Source of the DNA: Novosphingobium resinovorum
GTDB taxonomy: Bacteria; Pseudomonadota; Alphaproteobacteria; Sphingomonadales; Sphingomonadaceae
DNA length: 64,000 bases
Reading direction: 5' to 3'
Assembly (NCBI RefSeq): GCF_027922145.1
Contig: NZ_BSFC01000019.1
Coordinates: 70,579 to 134,578, forward strand
Under the pieces are notes generated by a model. It was not told the origin of the DNA and did not search any database. It saw only the letters and a list, made by a program, of their open reading frames with translations. The translations under genes and the position numbers were made by a program. This document shows, piece by piece, positions 33,466 through 44,002 of the stretch (within the stretch, counting starts at the first letter, position 1; each line of letters starts with the position of its first letter).

Positions 33466-35211
33466 ATGAGTGTGACTATTCGCCAGCGGCACGGCCGCCC
33501 CCCTTTTGTTCTGCATCGCCTGTCCCGGGAGCCGAATCGAGCCACGACGCCGGTGATCCGGCACGATGGCCTGTTCGACATCTTTCCGGAAAGTTACTGG
33601 GCGCGCTTCACTGCGCTCGAAAGCGTTTCGCTGCGCTGTCATCTACGTGCACCGGCCCGGCTGCGGCTGCTTCGCCGTCGGCTGGATGACGTCGGAGGAG
33701 AAGCGCTACTGGCTGAAACCTCCTGGAGCCCGGGGACCGAAACGGACGAGGTGGAATTGTCGGCATCGTTGGCCCCGGCGGACGGACCGGACAGTTGTCT
33801 GCTGCTGGAGATCATACCGACCGGCCCTCATACTGATCCAGTAATTTCTGCTGCCTGGGAAAGCGCGCAGGCGCCCGAACGCACGCCACGCATCGGCGTG
33901 GTGATCACCACTTTCAACCGCGAGCCGTTCCTCGTGTCCAACCTCGCTCGCCTGCACCGGCACATGGCCGGCGGCTGCGCGGTGGTGGTCAACCACGGCG
34001 AACCCGGGCTTGAACAACGGCTGCGCGGGCAAGTTCCGACCGATCCCGCGATCCGCTGGATCGACCAGGAAAACAGCGGCGGTGCCGGTGGCTTCACGCG
34101 CGGAATGGTCGAACATCACGCCGCAGGCGACATCACTCACGTCCTGCTGATGGACGATGACATCGACATGCCTGACGATCTCGTCGAACGGACAGCCGCG
34201 ATCCTCTCCTTCGCTCGCCCAGAAATCTGTCTGGGCGGAGCCATGTTCGACTATCATGCGCGTACGCAGTTGTTCAGCGCCGGCGACATGCTGCTTCCCG
34301 GCAGCTTCGGCATCGGCCATGTCGTACCACCCGACGGCTGTGACATCGCGACAGCGGCAGGAGTGGACTTCCTGGCCCGCGTGCATCGCCCCGACTTCAA
34401 CGGCTGGTGGTGCTTTGCTTTCCCGATCGAGGCGCTGGAACAGGTCGGGCTACCGATGCCCTGCTTCATCCGCGGCGACGACGTGGAATTCGGCTATCGC
34501 CTGAAGCGTGCCGGAATGCCGACCCTGGGATGGCCCGGCCTGGCGGTATGGCACATGCCCTTCGCTGGCAAATCCGCCCCGTGGCACATGTTCTACGATC
34601 GGCGTAACAGCCTCTTTGCCAATGCCCTCCATCGCCGGATCGGCAGGCTGAAAGCCGTCGGCAAGTTGGTTGGCGGCTTTACTCATCATCTGCTGCGCTA
34701 CGATTACGACCGTGTGCGAGCGATGACGTTCGGCATCGCCGCCTTCAATGCCGGTCCTGCCGCGATGGCGTGCTGGACGCATCGGGAACATGCCCAACTC
34801 ATAGCTGCGACCTCGGCGATGGCTTTGGCAAGCGATGAGGCGGACGGCGGAAAAGCCTCGAGTGCACTCACCCTGCCCCCCATCCGGCTTTCCGGCTTCG
34901 CACGCTCTCTTCGCATGGTGGGACGGCTGGTGCTGGATCTGTGTGGCCTTCCAGTCGGCAGAGCGACACCCTACGTGCTCCCGCATGGCGATCACTGGCG
35001 ACCGGACTATACGCAGCGCCCGTCGCTGGTGATCGAACAGGATGGTAATGGCGGCACTGCGCGGGTTTATCGCCGCGACCCGGCAGAGAGCCGCCGTGCC
35101 ATGCTGCGCTGCCTCAGGGCCATGACAGGCATGCTGGTGCGCTTTCATCAGGACGTCCCTCAGGCCGCGCTTGGAACTACGCTCGGCGTGACTGCCACAT
35201 CGGCACATTAA
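33466..35211 (+). CDS. GlfT2-like GT2 glycosyltransferase (galactofuranosyltransferase)
   Basis: 581 residues. An N-terminal beta-rich domain of about 140 residues precedes a GT-A domain starting GVVITTFNREPFL. The motifs match mycobacterial GlfT2: DQENSGGAGGFTRGM, metal-binding DDDID near residue 230, FNGWWCFAFP, FIRGDDVEFGYRL near 338 and VWHMPF. A C-terminal helical region follows. It probably transfers galactofuranose from UDP-Galf. It is upstream of glf and a second paralogue. The start ATG lacks a clear ribosome binding site. Confidence 0.85.
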   Translation: MSVTIRQRHGRPPFVLHRLSREPNRATTPVIRHDGLFDIFPESYWARFTALESVSLRCHLRAPARLRLLRRRLDDVGGEALLAETSWSPGTETDEVELSASLAPADGPDSCLLLEIIPTGPHTDPVISAAWESAQAPERTPRIGVVITTFNREPFLVSNLARLHRHMAGGCAVVVNHGEPGLEQRLRGQVPTDPAIRWIDQENSGGAGGFTRGMVEHHAAGDITHVLLMDDDIDMPDDLVERTAAILSFARPEICLGGAMFDYHARTQLFSAGDMLLPGSFGIGHVVPPDGCDIATAAGVDFLARVHRPDFNGWWCFAFPIEALEQVGLPMPCFIRGDDVEFGYRLKRAGMPTLGWPGLAVWHMPFAGKSAPWHMFYDRRNSLFANALHRRIGRLKAVGKLVGGFTHHLLRYDYDRVRAMTFGIAAFNAGPAAMACWTHREHAQLIAATSAMALASDEADGGKASSALTLPPIRLSGFARSLRMVGRLVLDLCGLPVGRATPYVLPHGDHWRPDYTQRPSLVIEQDGNGGTARVYRRDPAESRRAMLRCLRAMTGMLVRFHQDVPQAALGTTLGVTATSAH

Positions 35212-35367
35212 CAGATTGTCATCCGTCGATTTTATGACGAGTTATTCTGTTGCTTTGAGAAAATTCGCCATTACCGCCGCCAATCGACTCTCCTTTCTTC
35301 CTGCGGTCATCCAGTGCGTCTTCTGTTGCCGACCACACCGCTACCGACTTTCTGACGAGGCTTGTGA

Positions 35368-36492
<1,125 letters not shown>

Positions 36493-36497
36493 CGCCG

Positions 36498-38441
36498 ATG
36501 CCACACTCTGCCGAGGCAGCCAGCTACGCGCCGTTCTTCCCGATCAACATGCGCCCGCTCGAAGTACGCTATCCGTTGTACTTTGAAGGCGAGCCCCCCT
36601 CGACCGCAAACGGCTGCCCGCTGGTCCTGGGAGGACATTCCCTCACGGTCGATGGGGCTATGAGTTCGCTCTATGACCGTGAGGTTTTCGGCACGACGCG
36701 GGTCGAACGCTTCCGATTGCGCTTGCGCCTCAAGGGGGCGGCCGAAGTCGGCTTGCTGCATACCGACCAGAATGGTCACCGTCGCGTTGCATCGACCGCT
36801 CACAGCGGCGGCGGCAAGGACGTCTACCGCTATGTCGGCAACTATCTGATCTCCGAAACGACGGTCGACCCCTACCGGCATGAGCACGAGATCGTGATGC
36901 CGTTCGAGATCGTCACCGCCGATGGCGTATCAGGGCGCTGGAGCTTCACCGTGACGCCGCTGTTTGGCGCAGTGGAAGTGCTCTCGGCCGACTGGGAGAT
37001 CGGCGCCACGCCGCAGCGCGAAGTCACCCCGGCCTTCGTCATCTGCACCTTCAATCGTGTCTCTCAGTTGCAGAACAACCTCGCAACCCTGAAGCACATT
37101 CTCGATGCCGAAACTGCAAACTGGCGGGTGATCGTCGTCGATAACGCCCGCACATTTTCTGTCCAACCGGGCCTTTCGACCGAGCGCATCCAGGTGATCG
37201 CTCAGAAGAACGTCGGCGGGGCAGGCGGTTTCGGACGCGGGATTCACGTGGCGCTGGACGATTCCTCGTCAAGCCACATCATCCTCCTTGATGACGATGC
37301 CGACATCGATGCGGTTTCGATCGCGAGGATGCTGAATTTGTTCCGCTTCCAGGTCGAAGACGAGGATTTTGTAGGCGGCGTGCAGATGGACGTCTACGAC
37401 CCGGTAAAGCTGGCTGATGCAAGCGCCTACTGGCGAGCCGACCGCTTCGAGACCGTGGAGGCGCGTATGCCGCCGTCACGTCTCGACACACCGGAGGCCA
37501 AGAACGCTCTCGCCCGCAACATGTACACGAACTTCAACGGTTGGTGGCTGTTCGGCGGGAGCAAGGCCGCATTCTCCCGCAATGGCATGCCATTGCCGAT
37601 CTTTGTCCATCTCGACGACGTGGACTACGGAGTCCGCGCCGACATTGCCGGTCGCAGAACATGGACCGTGCCCGGCATCGCGGTGTGGCACGAACCGTAT
37701 TACGCCAAAGTCGAAGGCTGGTTCGCATTCTACAATATCCGCAACGAACTGATCCGCCTCAGCGGCCACCTGCCCCGCATGATTGACCGCATGATGAACG
37801 ACGGCTTCGTGCTGCAGGCTAAGCCGCAACGCATGCTCGCCAAGCGCCTTAAGCGCGTGGAGAAGCAGCTGCGAGCACGCTTCCGCAATTTCGTCAGCAC
37901 GAATCAGTACGGTTCGGCTTACCTCCTAAGCATGGCGGTGGAACGCTTCCTCGATGGCCCCGCGGCGTTCCGGGACGAGGATTTCGATGCCGTACATCAG
38001 GGGGTGATGGCGCAGTACAAGCGCTTCAACGCCAATTATCGCAAGCTGGACCGGCTGCCGGTCGGGCGCATGGCAATCGGGCCGGGCAACGCCAGGGGCA
38101 AGGTCTATCGCTTCCTGCAGCGACACAGCTTCAATGGCCACAAACTACCTACGCTGGCCTCGAATCCGTTCCGCCGTCTCGTGGTGTTTCCCCAGCGTAT
38201 GGACATCAGCTGGACGGCGATGCCCATGCAGTCCGATTTCGCCTATAGCGATCCCGACAATGGCGCCCTGCATTACTTCGGCTTCGCTCCGGACGTCTAT
38301 GCCGAGATCGGCAAGCACTTCGACAAGGTGATCAAGCGATATGCCCGCGAAAGCGAGCAGGCAGGCGCCCAGTGGGCCGGTGCCTACGACGACATCACCT
38401 CTCGAGAATACTGGTCCCAGTTGATTGCCAGTTTCGACTGA
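36498..38441 (+). CDS. GlfT2-like GT2 glycosyltransferase (second galactofuranosyltransferase)
   Basis: 647 residues. It has the same architecture as the first paralogue and is slightly longer, as in polymerising GlfT2: N-terminal beta domain, GT-A core FVICTFNRVSQLQNNL, QKNVGGAGGFGRGI, DDDADID near residue 265, NFNGWWLFGG, FVHLDDVDYGVRA near 373 and VWHEPYY, then a helical C-terminal third. It starts 5 bp after glf, so the pair is coupled. The combination predicts alternating or processive galactofuranan synthesis. It ends 10 bp before a palindromic hairpin and the (CT)24 tract. Confidence 0.88.
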   Translation: MPHSAEAASYAPFFPINMRPLEVRYPLYFEGEPPSTANGCPLVLGGHSLTVDGAMSSLYDREVFGTTRVERFRLRLRLKGAAEVGLLHTDQNGHRRVASTAHSGGGKDVYRYVGNYLISETTVDPYRHEHEIVMPFEIVTADGVSGRWSFTVTPLFGAVEVLSADWEIGATPQREVTPAFVICTFNRVSQLQNNLATLKHILDAETANWRVIVVDNARTFSVQPGLSTERIQVIAQKNVGGAGGFGRGIHVALDDSSSSHIILLDDDADIDAVSIARMLNLFRFQVEDEDFVGGVQMDVYDPVKLADASAYWRADRFETVEARMPPSRLDTPEAKNALARNMYTNFNGWWLFGGSKAAFSRNGMPLPIFVHLDDVDYGVRADIAGRRTWTVPGIAVWHEPYYAKVEGWFAFYNIRNELIRLSGHLPRMIDRMMNDGFVLQAKPQRMLAKRLKRVEKQLRARFRNFVSTNQYGSAYLLSMAVERFLDGPAAFRDEDFDAVHQGVMAQYKRFNANYRKLDRLPVGRMAIGPGNARGKVYRFLQRHSFNGHKLPTLASNPFRRLVVFPQRMDISWTAMPMQSDFAYSDPDNGALHYFGFAPDVYAEIGKHFDKVIKRYARESEQAGAQWAGAYDDITSREYWSQLIASFD

Positions 38442-38451
38442 ATGAAGGGCG

Positions 38452-38522
<71 letters not shown>

Positions 38523-38527
38523 GCCGC

Positions 38528-39829
38528 CTAATGGGCCCGCCACGCTGTTCCGTCACAGGCCACGAATGCGCTTTCGTGGCCGCCACCCCGTGTGACTTCC
38601 TGCCGCCAGCGTGTGACGGGCTCGGCAAGATCGGTGACAAAAGCTATGGACCCTGCGCTGGTGCCTCCGCATCGGGGCAGGGCCGCGAGGGCAGTCCCAG
38701 TGATCTGCACTAGTGTCGAAGTTAGATGGCCCTGCGCATCGATGCTCGCGAGGTCCGCATCATCCGCCGCGTTGCGCAGCCTCAGCAGAGTTCCCGCAGG
38801 CGCCTTGTCGCTGGCCCTGCGTAGCGTTACCGTATCGTTCCCATTCGCAAGTTGTCCCGCCGCGAACACCGTACCCGCAAATGCAGGGGCGTTGGAAAAG
38901 ACTATGCCCGCACCGACCGTGCAGCCTTGCGGATTGCTGTCGCGCGGACAGGCGGGATCCCCCACCGCCCCGTAATAAGTGGTCTGGATATCGATCGGGA
39001 TGCGCGATGCGTTGACTTCAAGGCCCTTGGCAGCGTTTTGCACGACGAGAGCCTTGCCCCAGGCGCCCGTGGTCCGCTGCAACAGCACCCCCTGCATCCC
39101 CGAGCCCTGATGGGGACCTCCCGCGCCTCCCCCCGTCAGCAACATACCGATAAGACCTGCGCCGTTCGCGGATGTCACGGCGCCCGGAGCGGATACATCC
39201 ACGTTCAGATCGATTTCGAATGGCTTGTAGATGCCTGTCCCTATCCGATCTGCTGCATGAACGTTCTGCACCAGGTTGAGCACCTCCTGGACATTGCCAT
39301 CTGCGGTGTTGCCGTTGCTGTCCGCCCCCATATAGCCCAGCACTTGGGACATCGCCCCGCGCGCCGGCCCGATCAATTCCTGCGCCCAGCCCTGAGTGGT
39401 ATCCGCCCCCGCCTGTGGCGCCGGCAAGTCACGCCACACCTGCCAGGAGCCAGCACTGGTGTTGTAGCCGTTGGTCAAGGTATGATTGAAGCCATTCACT
39501 CCCGCTGCCCCTGGACCGGCAAAAATGGCCTGCGCCGAACTGCGGATAGTGATCGACCCCGCCACACCTCGCAGAGGGTTGCGGGATAAATGATAACGAC
39601 CTGCCGGGATCACGACCTCTCCACCGACACCCGCTGCCGCGATTGCTCGGGCGAGGGCAGGAGCACTGTCGGCCTCTCCCTTGCCATCAGCTCCATAGGC
39701 GGAAATGTCCGCGGCCTGGCCTTTGCCATCGGCCTCCGCGGTCCGCTCAGGATTGTCCTGAGCGGCAGCTAGAGTCGCAGGAGCTGCCATCATCAGGATG
39801 GCGGTGCAGAAGTGAGCGATCCTTGGCAT
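38528..39829 (-). CDS. Secreted right-handed beta-helix protein (pectate-lyase-3-like)
   Basis: 433 residues with a signal peptide (FCTAILMMAAPATLAAAQ) and a perfect AGGAGG before the ATG. The segment DISAYGADGKGEADSAPALARAIAAAG, ending VVIPAGRYHLS, is the start of the pectate-lyase-3/glycosidase-28 beta-helix fold; Gly/Asn-rich strand repeats follow, with a tail-like C-terminal part (GTLLRLRNAADDADLASIDAQG). Relatives cleave or bind polysaccharides. It follows kpsT by 58 bp, apparently in the export operon, so it may trim, anchor or release capsule. Activity not demonstrable here. Confidence 0.68.
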   Translation of the reverse strand: MPRIAHFCTAILMMAAPATLAAAQDNPERTAEADGKGQAADISAYGADGKGEADSAPALARAIAAAGVGGEVVIPAGRYHLSRNPLRGVAGSITIRSSAQAIFAGPGAAGVNGFNHTLTNGYNTSAGSWQVWRDLPAPQAGADTTQGWAQELIGPARGAMSQVLGYMGADSNGNTADGNVQEVLNLVQNVHAADRIGTGIYKPFEIDLNVDVSAPGAVTSANGAGLIGMLLTGGGAGGPHQGSGMQGVLLQRTTGAWGKALVVQNAAKGLEVNASRIPIDIQTTYYGAVGDPACPRDSNPQGCTVGAGIVFSNAPAFAGTVFAAGQLANGNDTVTLRRASDKAPAGTLLRLRNAADDADLASIDAQGHLTSTLVQITGTALAALPRCGGTSAGSIAFVTDLAEPVTRWRQEVTRGGGHESAFVACDGTAWRAH

Positions 39830-39887
39830 AGCAGCCTCCTGATGGCTGAACAGACAGATGACCGGGCGAGGCGGCCAGCCGGAATAG

Positions 39888-40553
39888 TTATCCGAACCAG
39901 CTCTCGTGGAAGTGAATTCCTTCCTCGATGTCTTCAAACCGGTGGAGTTCCCCTCCCCGTACGACATAAACAAGATTGCAGTTCTCACGGATGAAATGCA
40001 TCTCGTGAGTGATGATCACCATCGTCTTGTGCCGCCGCTTGTCGAGCAGTTCAGTGCGGCTCTTTTCTTGGAAATGCTTGTCTCCGACCGCGATCACCTC
40101 GTCGATGATTAGGCAGTCGAAATCGATCGCCATGGATATGGCGAAGGCAAGTCTGGCACGCATGCCTGAGGAATATGTGCGTACGGGTTCGCGCAGGAAA
40201 TGCCCCAATTCGGAAAAATCCTGCACGAAGCCATACAGCGCCTTGGGATCCTGCCCATAGACACGGCAGATGAACTTGAAGTTGTCGTATCCCGTCAGGC
40301 TCGACTGAAACCCGCCCACGAAGCCCATCGGCCACGAGATGCTCATTCCTCGTGTGACCTTGCCGCGCGTCGGTTCCTCGGCACCGCTCACGATACGCAC
40401 CAAGGTCGATTTGCCCGCGCCATTAGGGCCGAGCACGCCGATCTTGTCCCCCGGCCGGATCGTTAGCGAGACATCGTCGAGCACACGATGTGGTCCCGCC
40501 CGGGTGCGGTAGATCTTCGTAATGTTTTCAAGAGTGATCGGGCCGGGGGTCAT
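39888..40553 (-). CDS. kpsT: Capsule ABC transporter ATP-binding protein
   Basis: 221 residues. The ABC ATPase drives export of the lipid-linked capsule through KpsM. Walker A GPNGAGKST, the signature YSSGMRARLAF, Walker B CLIIDEVIAVGD and the switch His in ITHEMHF are all present, and the short length is usual for KpsT. The start MTPGPITLENIT overlaps the kpsM stop by 4 bp; the longer upstream frame lies inside kpsM. Confidence 0.95.
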   Translation of the reverse strand: MTPGPITLENITKIYRTRAGPHRVLDDVSLTIRPGDKIGVLGPNGAGKSTLVRIVSGAEEPTRGKVTRGMSISWPMGFVGGFQSSLTGYDNFKFICRVYGQDPKALYGFVQDFSELGHFLREPVRTYSSGMRARLAFAISMAIDFDCLIIDEVIAVGDKHFQEKSRTELLDKRRHKTMVIITHEMHFIRENCNLVYVVRGGELHRFEDIEEGIHFHESWFG

Positions 40554-41335
40554 TCCGGGGTGATCTCCCGCGCGATCTTGCGCAATTGCGCCAGCCCGAG
40601 TACCGTCAGAACGGTGTTCACGGTCACTAGATAACCGACGTCGTAATGGGCGTGGAACTTCGAGCCAAAGAAACCCTCTCGCACTATCTCGACCCCGTTC
40701 ACCATCGGAAGATAGAGGGCCAGCTTTTGCAATGCGGTGGGCAGCGCATCGACCTGGAACGCGGCGCCCGACAATGGCACAAGGAGGTACTGTGCCGGAT
40801 GCCACAGCTTCTCCACGAATTCGTGCTCTTCCGACACAGCGCCGGCCAGGATCGCCAGACCGACCCCAAACCAGGCGAGCAGGGTCCAGCCAGCAATAAC
40901 TTCCGCTAAATTTTCAGGCCAAGTTATATCGTCGGACATCATGCCGAAGATGAACGACACGACCACGAAGGACGCCGTCGCGCCGATAACTTCCAGCAGC
41001 AGACGCGACAGGTAGATGTCGATTGGCTTGATGTTGCGGTGATAGAGCAACGACAGGTTCGGCTCGATGGCGCCAATGGTGCGGAACCCCATGTTGCGCC
41101 ACAACAGGATGCTGGAGTACCCCGTCACGGCGAAGGCCACGATCGGCAGCGATGACCCGTGCACCGCATGAAACGCCGACCACAGCGCTGCGACGCCCAG
41201 GGTGAAGATCATGGGTTCCACGAACAGCCACAGAAAACCGATGTTGTGCCGGCCGTAGCGGGTCAGCACCTCGCGCATCAGCAGGGCATGGATCACCCTG
41301 CCCTGAACGCGCGCGGAGCCGATCAGGCTGCTCAT
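40550..41335 (-). CDS. kpsM: Capsule ABC transporter permease
   Basis: 261 residues with about six membrane spans. The conserved N-terminal cytoplasmic segment MREVLTRYGRHNIGFLWLFVEPM and the later HPAQYLLVPLSGAAFQVDALP region match KpsM/BexB/CtrC. It forms the inner-membrane pore with KpsT. Overlaps kpsE and kpsT by 4 bp each. Confidence 0.94.
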   Translation of the reverse strand: MSSLIGSARVQGRVIHALLMREVLTRYGRHNIGFLWLFVEPMIFTLGVAALWSAFHAVHGSSLPIVAFAVTGYSSILLWRNMGFRTIGAIEPNLSLLYHRNIKPIDIYLSRLLLEVIGATASFVVVSFIFGMMSDDITWPENLAEVIAGWTLLAWFGVGLAILAGAVSEEHEFVEKLWHPAQYLLVPLSGAAFQVDALPTALQKLALYLPMVNGVEIVREGFFGSKFHAHYDVGYLVTVNTVLTVLGLAQLRKIAREITPE

Positions 41336-42459
41336 TCCATATGGTCCCGCACACTGGCGAGCAGCATCGAGAAGATACCCCAGGCCATCAGTCCCATGAC
41401 GAGCGTAGCAAAGATGCCGCGCAGGCGATGCGGCTCAAGGGCGTCATCGGGTAGACCGGGCTGGACGATGCGCTCTACGTAAGCCTGCTTGCGCTGGGCA
41501 TCGAGCCGAGCTTCCTCCAGCGCCGACAGGGTTGCGGCCAGCTGCTTGTCGGCGAATTGGCTGTCGAGTTGAAGGCGTTGGTATTCCACCGCAGCGCTGG
41601 ACAGCGAACCATCTTTTCCACGCCCCCCCGCAGCCTTGGCCGTTTCGTCTGCGATTGATTTCTCGAGCCCTGCGATGCGAGCATCGAAAGCGCTCAGTTC
41701 CGAACTGTTGGAAGCCAACGCGCGGATCTGGTCTCGCTGGATGCGCGCGGCAATCAGTTCGTCCTGCAGCTTCGATACCATCTGAAGCTGGAGACCTGCC
41801 TGCTTCTCGGGGTCGACCAGGCCGGCCCGGTTCCGGTATTCCGCTAGAGCACGCGCAGTCTCGTCGACCTGGCCGCGGGACCGCTTGACTTCCTCGGTAG
41901 CGGACGCGACCAAATCCTTCTGCGCCCTCGAATTGAGCCGATTCACCAACTGCTCTGCCTGATGCAGCAATGCTTCGTTGAATGCCTTGGCCTCCGCCGC
42001 CGTGTAAGCCCGCACCTCGAGGGTCGTGATCGAAGTTGCGGTCTCGTGCTGAACGGTTACCTTGTTCGAAAAATATTGATACAGGGCTTCGAAGGAGCCA
42101 TCCAGGCCCAGCGTATTGAAACGATTGAACGCTGAGATAGCGGACGAACCGTACGCCCTGGCGACAATACCGCCCCGATTGATGTCACGCAGTGCGTCAC
42201 GAGACTGCAGATAGTCGTTAGCAACGTAGATCTCTTCGCCTGCGCTGGAATAGCCTACTGACTTGAGCAATACGCCGAAGCCGGTTGTTTCCGGCTTGTT
42301 GGGGCTACGTACGACAAAGCGCGACTCAGAAATATAGACATCGCTGGCCAGCAGTCCGAAATAAAGGATCGCGAGCAACGTCGGCACCGATACGCACACG
42401 TGAAAAAGGACACCTACTCCGGCGGACTTCTTCAAAAGGCGCTTGAACATGCTTTGCAT
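41332..42459 (-). CDS. kpsE: Capsule export inner-membrane/periplasmic adaptor
   Basis: 375 residues of the polysaccharide co-polymerase/KpsE-BexC-CtrB group. One N-terminal transmembrane helix (LLAILYFGLLASDVYISESRFVVRS) is followed by a long periplasmic coiled coil (KLQDELIAARIQRDQIRAL, GLEKSIADETAKAA) and a C-terminal helix (GIFATLVMGLMAWGIFSMLLA). It connects KpsMT to the outer-membrane channel. The start could be 42450, 42459 or GTG 42474; 42459 was chosen. Overlaps kpsM by 4 bp. Confidence 0.92.
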   Translation of the reverse strand: MQSMFKRLLKKSAGVGVLFHVCVSVPTLLAILYFGLLASDVYISESRFVVRSPNKPETTGFGVLLKSVGYSSAGEEIYVANDYLQSRDALRDINRGGIVARAYGSSAISAFNRFNTLGLDGSFEALYQYFSNKVTVQHETATSITTLEVRAYTAAEAKAFNEALLHQAEQLVNRLNSRAQKDLVASATEEVKRSRGQVDETARALAEYRNRAGLVDPEKQAGLQLQMVSKLQDELIAARIQRDQIRALASNSSELSAFDARIAGLEKSIADETAKAAGGRGKDGSLSSAAVEYQRLQLDSQFADKQLAATLSALEEARLDAQRKQAYVERIVQPGLPDDALEPHRLRGIFATLVMGLMAWGIFSMLLASVRDHME

Positions 42460-42528
42460 CGCAATTCTTTTCACATCGCCGGGCGGACCGCCGCCTCAGG
42501 CCTGGGGAATAATCGAAGGCTGTAACGC

Positions 42529-43818
42529 TCAGAGCCCGGCGGCCTGGACGGTCACGACTGGATAAATGGCGGCGCCGATAATGTTCACGAACTTCTGCAA
42601 ATCGGCGACCGGTGCATTGGTGACGTAGACGATATCGCGATCCCTTATCGCAAAGTGCTGTGCCGCGAAGAAAGTGGCCGGATCGCGCAGGTCCGCACGG
42701 TAGATGACCGGCACCTTGCCATCACCATCTGTCACACCAGCAAGGTCCGCGCCGGGCAGTACCGTCACCATCGTTGCGGCATCCTCAAGTCGAAACACGA
42801 AGATGCCACCCGGATTGGCCCGATCGTCGCGCAGTCCGCCGATCCGGCCCAGGGCCTGCGCCAGAGTGATGCCCCGCGCTTCGAACTTGATCTCATCATT
42901 GCGACCAGTCGCACCAAGCACGGTGAAGCTGCGAGGCTGATAACTAACCGTGAGCACGTCGGCAGGGCGCAAGAAGATATTGTCGCCGGGCGAGGCGATG
43001 ACCTGATCCAGCGGCATCTGGACACTCCGCCCGTCACGAGTGATCTGCAGACTGACTTTTTCGACCGGCTCACTTGGGCCGCCCGCAGCGGCGATGGCGT
43101 CGAGCACACGTTCGCCCCGTGAAGTCAGCGGCATGCGGATGCTTGATCGCACTTGGCCGACCACTGTAACCGCCGACGCAGCACCGCGCAGGCTGACCAG
43201 AGCCTGCGGCTGATGCGCCTTGCCCCTCAATCGCGCGACGATTTTCGCCGCGACCTGCTGCGGCGTGCTGCCTGACACGTCGATGAGGCCCGCGAACGGA
43301 ACCATGATGCGTCCCTCCGCATCGACCTCGATATCGGGCAGCGCCATGCCACGCTGTCCTCCGGCCGTCGCAGCGGCCGAAGTAAGCGGTGCGGATGATG
43401 CGAATAGCACGGCGGGAGGTGCTTCGTAGAGAGTAATCTGCAGCGCGTCACCCGGACCTATGACCGAGCCGTAAGGCCTGCCTGCCCCGAATGTCGGCCC
43501 GAATGTTTCAGGTGCGTCCAATCCCTCAAGCTTGCGTGCAAGCGGGGCATCGACACCCAACAACAATGCAGCGCGGCCATCGGTTCGACCATCATCTCTG
43601 GTCGCCCGCTTGATCTGACCAAGCGAAGGTCCATCGCCCCCCATGATAGCATTGCCCGCGCAGCCGGACAGACCGACGAATGCGAGTGCACCCACGAGCG
43701 CACCTTTCAAGAACCCGCTCCGCGGCAAAAGCGGCTTCTGGGTCGATGAAAGAATTTGCGATGTAAAGGACGGCGCCGGTTTCGCAGCTGTCACACCGGC
43801 AGCGAGATGAGCTTTCAT
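42529..43818 (-). CDS. kpsD: Outer-membrane polysaccharide export lipoprotein (BexD/CtrA-like)
   Basis: 429 residues. A lipobox (LSGC, Cys near residue 53) follows an unusually long N-terminus. The poly-export domain carries SVIGPGDALQITLYEAPP and IMVPFAGLIDVSGSTPQQV, followed by SLBB-type segments (VVGQVRSSIRMPLTSRG; RSFTVLGATGRNDEI). It forms the outer-membrane export channel. First gene of the minus-strand operon kpsD-E-M-T-beta-helix. It is shorter than E. coli KpsD and closer to the BexD/CtrA/VexA type. Confidence 0.92.
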   Translation of the reverse strand: MKAHLAAGVTAAKPAPSFTSQILSSTQKPLLPRSGFLKGALVGALAFVGLSGCAGNAIMGGDGPSLGQIKRATRDDGRTDGRAALLLGVDAPLARKLEGLDAPETFGPTFGAGRPYGSVIGPGDALQITLYEAPPAVLFASSAPLTSAAATAGGQRGMALPDIEVDAEGRIMVPFAGLIDVSGSTPQQVAAKIVARLRGKAHQPQALVSLRGAASAVTVVGQVRSSIRMPLTSRGERVLDAIAAAGGPSEPVEKVSLQITRDGRSVQMPLDQVIASPGDNIFLRPADVLTVSYQPRSFTVLGATGRNDEIKFEARGITLAQALGRIGGLRDDRANPGGIFVFRLEDAATMVTVLPGADLAGVTDGDGKVPVIYRADLRDPATFFAAQHFAIRDRDIVYVTNAPVADLQKFVNIIGAAIYPVVTVQAAGL

Positions 43819-43889
43819 GAGGCCGACCTAGCTGAGGGTCGGAAAGCAGGCAAGACTGACAAGCCGTTAGTCGCGCCAGAGCGAATTAA

Positions 43890-43925
43890 AAATGTGGCAC
43901 ATTTCCGAATGCACGCACCACATTT
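43890..43925. promoter_or_regulatory. Operator-like palindrome plus half-site upstream of kpsD
   Basis: AAATGTGGCACATTT (43890-43904) is a perfect 7-1-7 palindrome, and the half-site CACATTT recurs at 43919-43925. It lies 72-107 bp upstream of kpsD in AT-richer DNA, a position fitting a repressor or activator of capsule export. Confidence 0.5.
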
Positions 43926-44002
43926 CGAGCTGAACCCGCACTCCGGCATCCCTCCTCGCCGAAACACCCTCCTCCCCGAGCTTGCCCGGAGAGGAAACGG
44001 CG

